The position numbers were made by a program, and so were the translations under genes. The notes under the pieces were generated by a model. That model worked only from the letters and a program-made list of their open reading frames with translations, searched no databases and had not been told where the DNA came from. Shown piece by piece: positions 7,883 to 17,894 of a stretch of DNA of 64,000 nucleotides (position 1 is the first letter of the stretch; the number at the start of each line of letters is the position of its first letter). This stretch comes from Sphingomicrobium clamense (GTDB lineage Bacteria; Pseudomonadota; Alphaproteobacteria; Sphingomonadales; Sphingomonadaceae): contig NZ_JAHVAH010000001.1 of the NCBI RefSeq assembly GCF_019264355.1, forward strand, positions 1,720,001-1,784,000. The letters are read 5' to 3'.

Positions 7883-8473
7883 CTAAGGCGTCGGCTCAGA
7901 TCCATCGACGGGCGCAGCGTCCGGCCCCGCCGGTTCCGGCAGGTCGCCGACCTGGATGACCACGCGGCGGTTGGCGCGCTGGCCTTCCACATTGTCGCTC
8001 CCGTCCGGCAGGTAGTTGGGCTGCGCGGGGTTGCCTTCGCCCAGCGAAACGATCTCGAACCGCTCGCGGTCGACGCCCCTTTCTTCCAGGAAATTGGCCA
8101 CCGCCAGCGCGCGCGCTTCGCCGGCGCGGAAATTGGCGGCATCGCTGCCGACCGTGTCGCTATGGCCCCAGAGATAGACGGTCTGCTCGCCCCTTACCCA
8201 TTCTGGGTCGAGCAACGCCTCCAGCGCGGCAACGGCATCGTCGTCGAGATTCGATCCTCCATCCGGGAAGCCGATGATGGCGCGGATCGGTCCTTCTTCT
8301 TCCACCAAGTCCGCGCCTGCTTCCGCGCGGACGTCGTCACGGATGATCGAGACGGGTTCTTCGGTTTCGCCCGGCTCGCCGATCGTTGGCGTCGGCTCTT
8401 CGGCGGTGTCACGATCGCCGCACGCCGCCAGTGCGAGCGCGAGGACCAGCGGGGTCAGATAGGCTCGGCTCAT
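7883..8473 (-). CDS. OmpA-family peptidoglycan-binding lipoprotein
   Basis: Protein of 196 residues starting MSRAYLTP with a lipoprotein signal peptide; the lipobox is LALAAC followed by GDRD, so Cys is expected to be lipidated. An acidic linker (about residues 22-60) is followed by an OmpA C-terminal domain (about 70-180) with the conserved WGHSDTVGSDAANF, RALAVANFLEERGV and NRRVVIQV elements that bind diaminopimelate in peptidoglycan. It likely sits in the outer or inner membrane facing the periplasm. The ATG overlaps the TGA of the antiporter gene (ATGA), so the two are translationally coupled. A longer frame upstream exists but lacks a signal sequence and lies inside the antiporter gene. 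Confidence 0.9.
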   Translation of the reverse strand: MSRAYLTPLVLALALAACGDRDTAEEPTPTIGEPGETEEPVSIIRDDVRAEAGADLVEEEGPIRAIIGFPDGGSNLDDDAVAALEALLDPEWVRGEQTVYLWGHSDTVGSDAANFRAGEARALAVANFLEERGVDRERFEIVSLGEGNPAQPNYLPDGSDNVEGQRANRRVVIQVGDLPEPAGPDAAPVDGSEPTP

Positions 8474-10359
8474 TGGTCCATCTCCGATTGTTCGATTTCG
8501 GTCGGCTTCTCGTCGCCATCCTCCGGATAGCGCTCCACCGTCACGCCCGGCGGGACGTAGAACACGATCGTATCGCCCGGCTCGGGCGAGGGGCGCGAAG
8601 CGTGGGTGAAGAAACGCAGACGCCCGCTTTCGCGCAGCACGTAGAGCAGGTCCGCATCGGGCGGCAGCAAGGCCTTCGCGGCCTCGAAGTCGAAACGCAA
8701 CGTGAGGTCGAAGCTCTGGAGCGTCCACCCCCTCGCCTCGCTCTCTGCGACGTCCTCCACGCCGTGACCGCTCGTGAAGAGCGCGCGGCCGCGCAGCGTG
8801 TCGGGTAGCGCGTGCGGATCGTCGCCTGCCGCATCGCCCAACTGATAGACATTGTCCGACCCGATCTCGGGCGAGAATTCGGAGCAGACGAGCGCGTTAT
8901 AGGCCTCGTTATCGGTCGTCGCGACCATCAGCTGGAATTGGTGGAGGTCGAGCTCTTCCTCGGTCGCCTCGGACAGGATCTCGCCGTGGAAGATCGGGAT
9001 GCCCGCATTGCGCGCGGGGCTCAACCGCTGCCAGCTGCGATCGGTGATCATCACCGGCACCTTCAGTTTCCTCAGGCTTTCGGCAAGCGAGAGCGAGAAG
9101 GGACTGGTGCCGACGATGAGGACGCCGTTGCTGTCCTTCTGGTCGAGTTTGAGGAAGCGCGCGAGCGGGCCGATGGTAAAGCCGTGCGCGACGATGGTTG
9201 CGGCAACGACCGCAAAGCTCAGCGTCACCAGCAGCGACCCGTCGCCATAGCCGATCTCGTCCAGCCGCAGCGCGAACAGGCCTGCGATCGCGACGGCGAC
9301 GATCCCGCGCGGCGCGATCCACGCGATGAGCACGCGCTCGCGCCACGGGATCTTCGAGAAGGCGAGGCTGATGAAGATGGTCAGCGGACGCACCACGAAC
9401 AGCAGCACCAGCAGGAAGGCGATGAAGCGCAGTTCGAACTGGCGCAGCACGTCGATGTCGAGGCTGGCCGAGAGGATCACGAACACGCCCGACAGGAGGA
9501 GGATCGTGATATTTTCCTTGAACGGCAGATAGGTGCGCGCGCTCGATAGCTTCATGTTGGCGAGCGCAATGCCCATGACTGTCACGGCGACGAGGCCGGT
9601 CTCGTTCTGGATGAGGTTGGAGATGGTGAACGTGCCGAGCACGAACACGAGCAGCACGGGCGCCTTGAGGAATTCGGGCACGAGTCCGCGCGGGAAGAGG
9701 TAGCGCACCGCGATGGCCGCGCCGTAACCGATGCCGGCCGCGAAGGCCGACGACACGACAATGCCGATCATGTTGTCGATCGGCGACTTGCCCGCCTGCG
9801 CTTGCACCAACCACTCGTAGGTAAAGACGGCGAGCAGCGCCCCGATGGGATCGTTGACGATGCCTTCCCACTTGAGGATGGCGCGCGGGCGTTGCTTGAG
9901 GTTGGTCTGTCGCAGGAGCGGGATGATCACGGTCGGGCCGGTCACCACGAGGATGCCGGCGAACAGGATCGCGACCGGCCAAACCAGTCCCGCAACTTCG
10001 TACAAGGCAAGGGCGCCGAGGCCCCAAGCGACTGGCACACCGATGAAGACCAGCCGCGGGACCGCATCGCCGGTTTTCTTCAGTTCGGGGAAGCGCAGGC
10101 TAAGCCCGCCTTCGAACAGGATGATCGCCACCGCGACCGAAATCATCGGCTCGTAGAGCGCGCCGAACGTCTCTTCGGGATCGAGGATACCGGTGACCGG
10201 GCCGAGGAAAATGCCGGCGACGAGCAGCAGCGCAATGGCCGGCCAACCCGTGCGCCAGGCGATCCACTGGGCGCCGATCCCGGCAAGGCCGATCAACGCA
10301 ATGATGAGCAATAATTCGCCCGAACCGGCGGCCAGCAGGAACGGTAGCAGATCGGTCAC
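8470..10359 (-). CDS. Monovalent cation:proton antiporter (CPA family) with C-terminal RCK-type domain
   Basis: Inner-membrane exchanger of 629 residues. About twelve hydrophobic segments cover residues 1-385, with the sodium/hydrogen exchanger signatures VVTGPTVIIPLLR and WEGIVNDPIGALLA (the ND pair is the likely ion site). A TrkA_N-like nucleotide-binding domain begins near residue 405 (GVLIVGTSPFSLSLAESL) and the tail (about 560-620) resembles a TrkA_C module ending in an acidic stretch. It would exchange Na+ or K+ for H+ and help pH and osmotic balance. A GTG at 10359 with GGGGAA upstream is chosen as the start; an in-frame ATG 33 codons earlier would add a non-membrane, Arg/Cys-rich leader. 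Confidence 0.85.
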   Translation of the reverse strand: MTDLLPFLLAAGSGELLLIIALIGLAGIGAQWIAWRTGWPAIALLLVAGIFLGPVTGILDPEETFGALYEPMISVAVAIILFEGGLSLRFPELKKTGDAVPRLVFIGVPVAWGLGALALYEVAGLVWPVAILFAGILVVTGPTVIIPLLRQTNLKQRPRAILKWEGIVNDPIGALLAVFTYEWLVQAQAGKSPIDNMIGIVVSSAFAAGIGYGAAIAVRYLFPRGLVPEFLKAPVLLVFVLGTFTISNLIQNETGLVAVTVMGIALANMKLSSARTYLPFKENITILLLSGVFVILSASLDIDVLRQFELRFIAFLLVLLFVVRPLTIFISLAFSKIPWRERVLIAWIAPRGIVAVAIAGLFALRLDEIGYGDGSLLVTLSFAVVAATIVAHGFTIGPLARFLKLDQKDSNGVLIVGTSPFSLSLAESLRKLKVPVMITDRSWQRLSPARNAGIPIFHGEILSEATEEELDLHQFQLMVATTDNEAYNALVCSEFSPEIGSDNVYQLGDAAGDDPHALPDTLRGRALFTSGHGVEDVAESEARGWTLQSFDLTLRFDFEAAKALLPPDADLLYVLRESGRLRFFTHASRPSPEPGDTIVFYVPPGVTVERYPEDGDEKPTEIEQSEMDQ

Positions 10360-10456
10360 GCCGGAAATTCCCCGTTTTTCGTCATTGCTGGGATAACAAA
10401 GCGATGCGCGGCACGTTCCCTTGCAACCTCGACGCGGGTCGAAGCGTCGAAAGCCC

Positions 10457-10789
10457 ATGCGCTATCCCATTACCCCCGACGGTCGCTATTTCCTCGTGCG
10501 GGGTAGGCTGTGGCGGATGAGCGATCCGTCGCTCGATCCGGAGCGGCGCGACGAGTTGGTCAAGGAGCTCATGAGCGCCCGTTCCGCCAAGGGGCGCGCC
10601 ATCCGTGCCGGAGACAGGGAAGCACGCGAAGCCGCGCGGCAGCGGGTCGATGCTGCCAAACACGCGCTGGGCGAACGCGGACCGGTATGGTGGGACGAAG
10701 GCGCGCCCGACTATAATCGAAAGATGGCGAGGAACACGCCCTATGCCGATTGGGCCGAGGCTCAGAGCCCGCCCGGGGTCGGCTCGTAG
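10457..10789 (+). CDS. Conserved hypothetical protein of sphingomonads
   Basis: Protein of 110 residues starting MRYPITPDGRYFLVRGRLWR. It has a helical, charged middle (residues 35-70) and a conserved-looking GPVWWDEGAPDYNRKMARNTPYADW tail. Proteins of this pattern are recalled as short uncharacterised proteins in sphingomonads and xanthomonads. No signal peptide, membrane segment or catalytic motif is seen. Its 3' end overlaps the end of the convergent molybdopterin-fold gene by 28 bp. Function unknown. Confidence 0.75.
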   Translation: MRYPITPDGRYFLVRGRLWRMSDPSLDPERRDELVKELMSARSAKGRAIRAGDREAREAARQRVDAAKHALGERGPVWWDEGAPDYNRKMARNTPYADWAEAQSPPGVGS

Positions 10790-11517
10790 CCCAGTTCCGA
10801 CAGGCCGCTGGCGAGCGCCTTGGCGGCGGCGGCGGCGAGGCCCTCATCCTCCGCGCGCACCACGAAATTGGCCCCCACCTTGCCTTCCTTGAAGAAGGGG
10901 TAGCTGCCGAGCTGTGTGCCTTCGTGGGCCTTCTCGATCGCGATCAGAAGCTCAAAAACCTCGCTCTCCGGTGCAAAGGCCCCGACGGTCACGGAGACAA
11001 GCGGACGCCCGCCCTCGAGCGTGCCCGAAAGCCCCTCGATCATGCCCGCGGTGATGTGCGGAATACCCGCCATCATGTAGATATTCTCCACGACGATCCC
11101 GGGCGCCCCGGAAACCGGGTTGGGGATGAGGTCGGCACCCTTGGGCACCCGCGCCATGCGCAACCGCGAAGGCGTCAGTTCCTTGCCGATCTTCGCATAA
11201 TAGCCCTCGAGCATCGCGCGTGCCTCGGGATGTTCGACCACCGGCACATCGAGTGCGGCGGCGACCGCGTCGACGGTGATGTCGTCATGGGTCGGACCGA
11301 TCCCGCCTGTGGTAAAGAGATAGTTGTTGCCCGCGCGCAAGGCGTTGACTGCCTCGACAATGCGTTCGAGCACGTCGGGCACGATCCGCACCTCGGACAG
11401 GCGAATGCCCTGCAGATTGAGCCACTTCCCGATCTGCGCGACATTCTTGTCCTGCGTCCGACCGGACAGGATTTCATCGCCGATGATCAGCAGCGCGGCG
11501 GTCCAGGTCTTGCTCAT
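10762..11517 (-). CDS. MoaB/CinA-fold molybdopterin-binding protein
   Basis: Cytoplasmic protein of 251 residues, the length of the stand-alone competence/damage-inducible CinA N-terminal family. It opens with AALLIIGDEILSGRTQDKN and carries FTTGGIGPTHDDIT, the characteristic loop of the MoCF_biosynth fold, and APGIVVENIYMMAGIP. The CinA C-terminal nicotinamide-nucleotide amidase domain is absent. Related proteins are annotated as molybdopterin-binding or as ADP-ribose pyrophosphatase, so the true substrate is uncertain. Its ATG overlaps the stop of the upstream GFA-family gene by 4 bp, pointing to an operon. Confidence 0.85.
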   Translation of the reverse strand: MSKTWTAALLIIGDEILSGRTQDKNVAQIGKWLNLQGIRLSEVRIVPDVLERIVEAVNALRAGNNYLFTTGGIGPTHDDITVDAVAAALDVPVVEHPEARAMLEGYYAKIGKELTPSRLRMARVPKGADLIPNPVSGAPGIVVENIYMMAGIPHITAGMIEGLSGTLEGGRPLVSVTVGAFAPESEVFELLIAIEKAHEGTQLGSYPFFKEGKVGANFVVRAEDEGLAAAAAKALASGLSELGYEPTPGGL

Positions 11518-11984
11518 CGGCCCAACGCCTTTTTCACGCGGGTGACGCTGTCCTCGGGCCAGGCATCCCGCGTCCGGTAAAACTCTTCGTAGGCCGGGAT
11601 GCCGGGATCGAGCGCGATCCAGTCCTGCTTGGTCGCGGTGAAGATGTGCGCGTGCGGCGAGATACCCGATACGTCTTCAAACGTCCCGACCCGCAGGAAG
11701 TGCACGGCCTCGCCCAGCCCCGGATAGTGGCTCGACAGTGCGACCTTGCATTGCGGGCAGCGCAAAATGCGTTGGCCCTTGCCGCTGGCGCTATCGGTCA
11801 GCACTTCCTCGACATCGCCGTTCCATTCGACACGATCGGCCTCGATCAGGAAGTTGAGGCCGAACGACGCGCCGCTTTCGCGCTGGCAATAGGTGCAGTG
11901 ACAGCAATTGACGAATAGCGGGTCGTCGGGCGCTTTGAAAGTGACGGCGCCGCAAGCGCAGCGGCCGGTGCGAGGCTGGGTCAT
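11514..11984 (-). CDS. GFA (CENP-V) family zinc protein
   Basis: Protein of 156 residues of the glutathione-dependent formaldehyde-activating enzyme fold. Three cysteine clusters that hold two zinc ions are visible: RCACGAV near residue 10, CCHCTYCQRESG near 27-34 and LRCPQCKVAL near 75. The following GDVEEV and HIFTATKQDWI elements are typical. Most members do not have a proven formaldehyde role, so only the fold is claimed. It is the first gene of a two-gene operon with the MoaB/CinA-fold gene and is divergent from the PqqB-like gene, 45 bp away. Confidence 0.85.
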   Translation of the reverse strand: MTQPRTGRCACGAVTFKAPDDPLFVNCCHCTYCQRESGASFGLNFLIEADRVEWNGDVEEVLTDSASGKGQRILRCPQCKVALSSHYPGLGEAVHFLRVGTFEDVSGISPHAHIFTATKQDWIALDPGIPAYEEFYRTRDAWPEDSVTRVKKALGR

Positions 11985-12029
11985 GGCCCCTGCCTAGCAA
12001 TCGAGCGGGCACAGGCATAGCGTGGACGA

Positions 12030-12959
12030 ATGTCCATCATCGCCGCCCTCGCGCTCGCCACCATCCCGCCACCGCCGTGCAATACCGAGCTTGTCGTCCT
12101 CGGCGCCGGGCAGGACGCGGGCGCGCCACAGCTCGGCAACCTGTCGGACCCGGCGTGGACTGACCGGGACAAGCGCTTGCTGGCGACATCGCTGCTGCTG
12201 ATCGACTGGGGGCAGCGCAAGCGCTTCATGTTCGAGGCGACCCCCGACATCGTCGAGCAGTTGCAGGCTTCGTACGAGGTCAAGCCACTGCTTCGCGATG
12301 ATGGCAGCCTCGACCTCGACGGCATCTTCCTCACCCACGCGCATATAGGACATTATGCGGGGCTGCTTCATCTCGGGTTCGAGAGCGCGAACACCAAGGA
12401 CGTGCCCGTCTATGCGATGCCGCGAATGGCGTCGTTCCTGGCCTCGAACGCACCGTGGTCGCAGCTGATCGATTTGAACAATATTAGCATGACCACGCTC
12501 CAGCCGGAAGCCGCGACCAACATCCAGGACACGTTTGCTGTCCTGCCGCGCGTCGTGCCGCACCGCGACGAATTTAGCGAAACGGTCGGCTATTCGGTGG
12601 TCACGCCGGGCAAGCGCTTCTTCTTCCTGCCTGACATCGACAGTTTCGACGAATGGGAAGCCGCAGGCGGTCCGAGCCTCTCCGCACTGGTCGAGGGCCA
12701 CGACCTCTTGTTTCTGGACTCCACGTTCTTCGACGATGACGAGCTCGATCGCGACATGAGCGCGATCCCGCATCCGCGTACCAAGGGGACGATGGAGGCG
12801 CTTGCATCACTCCCGGCCGACCAGCGGGCGAAAGTGCATTTCATCCACTACAACCATTCCAATCCGATCCGCTTCCCGGACTCGGCGGAATCGCAAATGG
12901 TCGAAGAGAATGGCTTCAACGTCGCGCGGCGCGGCGATCGTCACTGCCTCGACCTTTGA
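12030..12959 (+). CDS. PqqB-like metallo-beta-lactamase-fold hydrolase, probably exported
   Basis: Protein of 309 residues with a short hydrophobic N-terminus (MSIIAALALATIPPPPC) that may be a signal sequence. The fold opens with LVVLGAGQDAGAPQLGN. The metal motif reads H103-A-H105-I-G-H108 rather than the canonical HxHxDH, so one zinc ligand position is changed to Gly. Downstream VVPHRDEFSETVGY, FLPDIDSF, LFLDSTFF and HFIHYNHSNP supply the other ligands. It resembles proteins annotated as PQQ biosynthesis protein B, but no other pqq gene is present, so a PQQ role is unlikely. It lies 40 bp upstream of map. Substrate unknown. Confidence 0.75.
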   Translation: MSIIAALALATIPPPPCNTELVVLGAGQDAGAPQLGNLSDPAWTDRDKRLLATSLLLIDWGQRKRFMFEATPDIVEQLQASYEVKPLLRDDGSLDLDGIFLTHAHIGHYAGLLHLGFESANTKDVPVYAMPRMASFLASNAPWSQLIDLNNISMTTLQPEAATNIQDTFAVLPRVVPHRDEFSETVGYSVVTPGKRFFFLPDIDSFDEWEAAGGPSLSALVEGHDLLFLDSTFFDDDELDRDMSAIPHPRTKGTMEALASLPADQRAKVHFIHYNHSNPIRFPDSAESQMVEENGFNVARRGDRHCLDL

Positions 12960-12999
12960 ACCGTTCGACAAGTCAGGCGCCCGACCCTATATCGCCCCA

Positions 13000-14473
<1,474 letters not shown>

Positions 14474-14481
<8 letters not shown>

Positions 14482-14689
14482 TAAGGACCCCCGCCTCGCC
14501 TCGATGGCGCCCGAGGAACTCCGGCGGATCATGCGCGCGCTCGGCTATCGAACGCAGGGCCAACTCGCCGAGGCCATCGGCGTTTCGCGCAGTGCGGTTA
14601 GCCTATGGCTGGAAGGCAAGGTCGGTGTCCCGCGCCCCGTCGCGATGCTCCTGCGCATGCTCCTTTCGGCGCAGCGCCGCTCTTATTAA
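14474..14689 (+). CDS. Small helix-turn-helix protein
   Basis: Protein of 71 residues containing one XRE-like helix-turn-helix (about residues 28-60: YRTQGQLAEAIGVSRSAVSLWLEG) followed by a short helical tail. It has no ligand or dimerisation domain. It could regulate the preceding DUF6968-like gene or the glnB-glnA region; there is no direct evidence. It overlaps the DUF6968-like gene by 8 bp and meets the convergent histidine kinase gene with a 4 bp overlap. Confidence 0.75.
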
Positions 14690-16014
14690 GCCGCGTCCGC
14701 CGCGAGCGGAATGTCGAGCAGGAAGAGCAGGCCCTTGGCGGTCCATTTGCGATCGGCCTTGGCACCCAGCTGACGCACCGCCATGTCGATCATGGTCGAA
14801 CCGAAGCCCGTCTTCTTGGGCGCGGTCACGGCCTTGCTGTCTTCGCGCCAGGTCAGGTGAAGGGTCGGGAATTCTCCCTTCCGGTCCACCTTCCAGGAAA
14901 CGGTGACGTGACCGTCCTCCCCTTCCCAAGCGCCATATTTGACGGCGTTGGTGGCAAGTTCGTGGACGATCATGCCCATCGGCGACGCCATTTCGCTGGA
15001 GAGCTCGACCGGCGTTCCGTCCATCGTCAGACGGTCAGCCAGATCGTCATAGGGAGCCAGCGTTGCGCCCAGGAGCGAATCCAGCGTGACGATGGGACGA
15101 TCGAGCGCGCCCTGGCTGACATCGTGCGCGATCGCGAGCGCCTCGATCCGGCTGTGCACCTTGTGCGCGGCCTCGGCCATGTTCTTCTCGTGCCGCAGTG
15201 TCGATCCGACGACCGCGCTGACCACAGCGAAGATGTTCTTCACGCGATGGTTGAGCTCGCGCGCGAGCAGGTCGGCGCGCTCGTTCGCGACGCGCAGCTG
15301 CTCGGCATCACGCGCGGCGATTTCGGCTTTTTCGGTCCGGACAAGCTGCCAAACGCCAAGAACGATCAGGCCGAGAACAAGCAGGCCGAGCATGATCAAA
15401 ATTGGTGTGTTGCGGGCCTCGATCCGCTCGGTGTCACTGACGGCTTGTGCGAGAATTTCTTCTTCCGCGGATTCCAACTCTTCGATCGACGAACGGATCG
15501 TGGCCATCAATTGGAAACCGGTATCGGTCTCGATCAAGCGAACAGCTTCGCCGCGCCGGTTTTCGCGCACCAATTCGACCGCCATCTCCAGCTCGCGCAG
15601 CTTCGACAGTACCGCCCTGCGGAGCGTCGCAAGTGTTTCGCGCTGGTCCGCATTGGCAATGGGCTCGAGCTTTTCTTCGACTGATTCGAGCGCCGGCACC
15701 GCCTGTTCGATCCCGTAAAGATAGGGTGTCAGATAGCGATTGTCTGAGGTCAGCACATAGCCGCGCTGCCCCGTCTCGGCGTCGCTCATGATGACCTGGA
15801 GTTCACGCAGCTCGGCAAGGATGCCGCTGGTCGTCTCCACCTGCTGCCGCAGGTCGCGTTCGGCGCGTTGCGCATCGATCAGCGAATAGACGATCCCGGA
15901 CATCGCCGCCGAGATCAGGATCAGGAGAACGAGGCTTGAGAGCCGAGGGCCGGAACGCCACCAGCGATTGACCGCACTTCCCCGCTCGCGCGGAGGTTGC
16001 TTGACGCTATCCAT
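14686..16014 (-). CDS. CHASE3-domain HWE sensor histidine kinase
   Basis: Membrane sensor kinase of 442 residues. Two membrane segments (about 25-46 and 206-227) flank an extracytoplasmic helical CHASE3 domain with the signature LRELQVIMSDAETGQRGYVLT. A coiled segment (about 230-252) leads to the phosphoacceptor His256 in ARELNHRVKN, then N-box HELATNAVKYG and the W-x-E G1 motif TWRE, which place it in the HWE class. No receiver partner is adjacent. It is divergent from glnA with 179 bp between the starts, a position that could suggest a nitrogen link, but HWE kinases usually feed stress or light pathways. Confidence 0.9.
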   Translation of the reverse strand: MDSVKQPPRERGSAVNRWWRSGPRLSSLVLLILISAAMSGIVYSLIDAQRAERDLRQQVETTSGILAELRELQVIMSDAETGQRGYVLTSDNRYLTPYLYGIEQAVPALESVEEKLEPIANADQRETLATLRRAVLSKLRELEMAVELVRENRRGEAVRLIETDTGFQLMATIRSSIEELESAEEEILAQAVSDTERIEARNTPILIMLGLLVLGLIVLGVWQLVRTEKAEIAARDAEQLRVANERADLLARELNHRVKNIFAVVSAVVGSTLRHEKNMAEAAHKVHSRIEALAIAHDVSQGALDRPIVTLDSLLGATLAPYDDLADRLTMDGTPVELSSEMASPMGMIVHELATNAVKYGAWEGEDGHVTVSWKVDRKGEFPTLHLTWREDSKAVTAPKKTGFGSTMIDMAVRQLGAKADRKWTAKGLLFLLDIPLAADAA

Positions 16015-16193
16015 TACTTTTTTTTCCTGTCTTTACGCCGTTACGCAGGCGTTTCGAGAACCCTTTCGCAATCGTCAGGTGCGGTCAAGCCCGGCTTTCG
16101 GCGTGAAACATTCACCTCGGGCCGAGTCGCGCTTGGCTTTGCTTCGCCAAGCTGGAATCGATGCGCCAATTCTATTTTCCGGAGAAGATCAAC

Positions 16194-17606
16194 ATGGCCA
16201 TCAGCGGCAAGGACATCCTCAAGCGCATCGACGACGAAGAGATCGAATGGGTCGACCTTCGCTTCACCGATCCGAAGGGCAAGTGGCAGCATCTCGCGAT
16301 GGTTGCCTCGGCGCTCGATGAAGACCAGCTCGACGACGGCTTCATGTTCGATGGCAGCTCGATCGCGGGGTGGAAGGCGATCAACGAGAGCGACATGATC
16401 CTCAAGCCCGACCTCGACGCGGCTTATGTCGATCCGTTCAGCGCCACGCCGATGATGATCCTGTTCTGTAATATCGTCGAGCCGTCCTCGGGCGAGCTTT
16501 ACGGCCGCGATCCGCGTTCGACCGCGACCCGCGCGGAAGCCTATCTCAAGAATACCGGGATCGGCGACACGGTCTACGTCGGTCCCGAAGCCGAATTCTT
16601 CATGTTCGACGACGTCCGTTTTGAAGACAGCTATGCCGGCTCGGGCTACGAATTGGACGATATCGAGCTGCCCAACAATTCGGGTCGCACCTACGACCAG
16701 GGCAATATGGGGCATCGCCCGCGAGAAAAGGGCGGCTATTTCCCTGTCGCTCCCGTCGACAGCGCGCAGGACATTCGCGGCGAGATGGTCGCGACCATGA
16801 TCGAAATGGGCCTGCCGTGCGACAAGCATCACCACGAAGTGGCGCCGGCACAGCACGAGCTCGGCCTGACCTATGGCGAACTCGTCCAGACGGCAGACCG
16901 CATGCAGGTCTACAAATATGTCGTCCACATGGTCGCGCAGGCCTACGGCAAGACCGCGACCTTCATGCCCAAGCCGATCGCCAAGGATAACGGTTCGGGC
17001 ATGCACACCCATTTCTCGATCTGGAAGGATGGCAAGCCGCTCTTCGCAGGCAATGGCTATGCCGGCCTGTCGGAAACCGCGCTCTACTTCATCGGCGGCG
17101 TCATCAAGCATGCCCGCGCGCTGAATGCCTTCACCAACCCGACGACCAACAGCTACAAACGTCTGGTTCCGGGCTTCGAGGCGCCGGTGCTACTGGCTTA
17201 TTCGAGCCGCAACCGCTCGGCCTCCTGCCGCATCCCTTACGGGACGGGCGACAAGTCCAAGCGCGTCGAATTCCGCTTCCCCGATGCGATGGCCAACCCC
17301 TATCTCGCTTACTCGGCGCTGCTGATGGCGGGTCTCGACGGGATCGAGAACCGCATTCACCCGGGCGATGCGATGGACAAGAACCTCTACGATCTGCCGC
17401 CGCAGGAACTGGTCGATGTCCCGACCGTCTGCGGCTCGCTGCGCGAAGCGCTGATCGCGCTCGACCAGGACCGCGCCTTCCTGACCAAGGGCGACGTTTT
17501 CTCGGACGACCAGATCGACGCCTATATGGAACTCAAGTGGGAAGAAGTGATGCGTTGGGAAACCACGCCTTCCCCGGTCGAATTCGACATGTATTACAGC
17601 GCCTGA
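16194..17606 (+). CDS. glnA: Glutamine synthetase type I
   Basis: Enzyme of 470 residues that makes glutamine from glutamate, ammonia and ATP; active as a cytoplasmic dodecamer. Signatures include [52 protein letters not shown] and [21 protein letters not shown] holds the Tyr that is adenylylated in GSI-beta enzymes, so GlnE/PII control is expected. The ATG at 16194 has GGAGA eight bases upstream. An extra upstream in-frame segment from 16161 has no family support. A strong intrinsic terminator follows. Confidence 0.97.
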   Translation: MAISGKDILKRIDDEEIEWVDLRFTDPKGKWQHLAMVASALDEDQLDDGFMFDGSSIAGWKAINESDMILKPDLDAAYVDPFSATPMMILFCNIVEPSSGELYGRDPRSTATRAEAYLKNTGIGDTVYVGPEAEFFMFDDVRFEDSYAGSGYELDDIELPNNSGRTYDQGNMGHRPREKGGYFPVAPVDSAQDIRGEMVATMIEMGLPCDKHHHEVAPAQHELGLTYGELVQTADRMQVYKYVVHMVAQAYGKTATFMPKPIAKDNGSGMHTHFSIWKDGKPLFAGNGYAGLSETALYFIGGVIKHARALNAFTNPTTNSYKRLVPGFEAPVLLAYSSRNRSASCRIPYGTGDKSKRVEFRFPDAMANPYLAYSALLMAGLDGIENRIHPGDAMDKNLYDLPPQELVDVPTVCGSLREALIALDQDRAFLTKGDVFSDDQIDAYMELKWEEVMRWETTPSPVEFDMYYSA

Positions 17607-17657
17607 CGAGAGGGTCCCACCCCGCGGGCGCACTTGCGTGTAATCCAGTCGATAGGG

Positions 17658-17697
17658 GGGCGGTGTCTCAGCGGGAGACGCCGCCCTTCGTTTTTTT
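17658..17697 (+). terminator. Intrinsic terminator of glnA
   Basis: GGGCGGTGTCTC (17658-17669) pairs with GAGACGCCGCCC (17675-17686), twelve base pairs with one G-T pair and a 5 nt loop, followed by TTCG and a run of seven T. It lies 51 bp after the glnA stop. Confidence 0.9.
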
Positions 17698-17735
17698 GAC
17701 TCTTTCTTAAGGAGTTGGGGGCGAAAGTTGCGGCC

Positions 17736-17894
17736 ATGTACGCACCGGCTCGCAACCATCCCGCGCTCCGCTTCGCCGCGCTTTGTCACGGCGGCCCAGA
17801 CTGCGCGCCCGTGAAGATGGTCGCCGAGCGTATGCCGCGCTTCCTCAAGCGCGACCCGCGCGACCGCCGCGTCGCCGACAGCCCCTGGGGCTAA
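17736..17894 (+). CDS. Possible 52-residue protein downstream of glnA
   Basis: A short frame MYAPARNHPALRFAALCHGG... ending RRVADSPWG lies between the glnA terminator and the end of tamB. There is a GGAG at 17711-17714, rather far from the ATG. The composition is basic and Arg-rich, as expected also from a chance frame in GC-rich DNA. No family recognised. It is listed because the gap otherwise holds no gene. Confidence 0.25.
   Translation: MYAPARNHPALRFAALCHGGPDCAPVKMVAERMPRFLKRDPRDRRVADSPWG

Noticed and set aside
7704..8142. Frames overlapping the tRNA on both strands (7704-7886 plus and 7750-8142 minus)
   Set aside because: The first reads through the tRNA and contains the familiar false peptide CSSMVEQELPKLKTRVRFPSPAP; the second ends in its antisense counterpart MERVKGIEPSS. 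Both are well-known tRNA artefacts.
14605..15684. Forward frame of 359 residues opposite the CHASE3-HWE kinase
   Set aside because: Shadow of the kinase, whose domains and motifs are complete on the minus strand.
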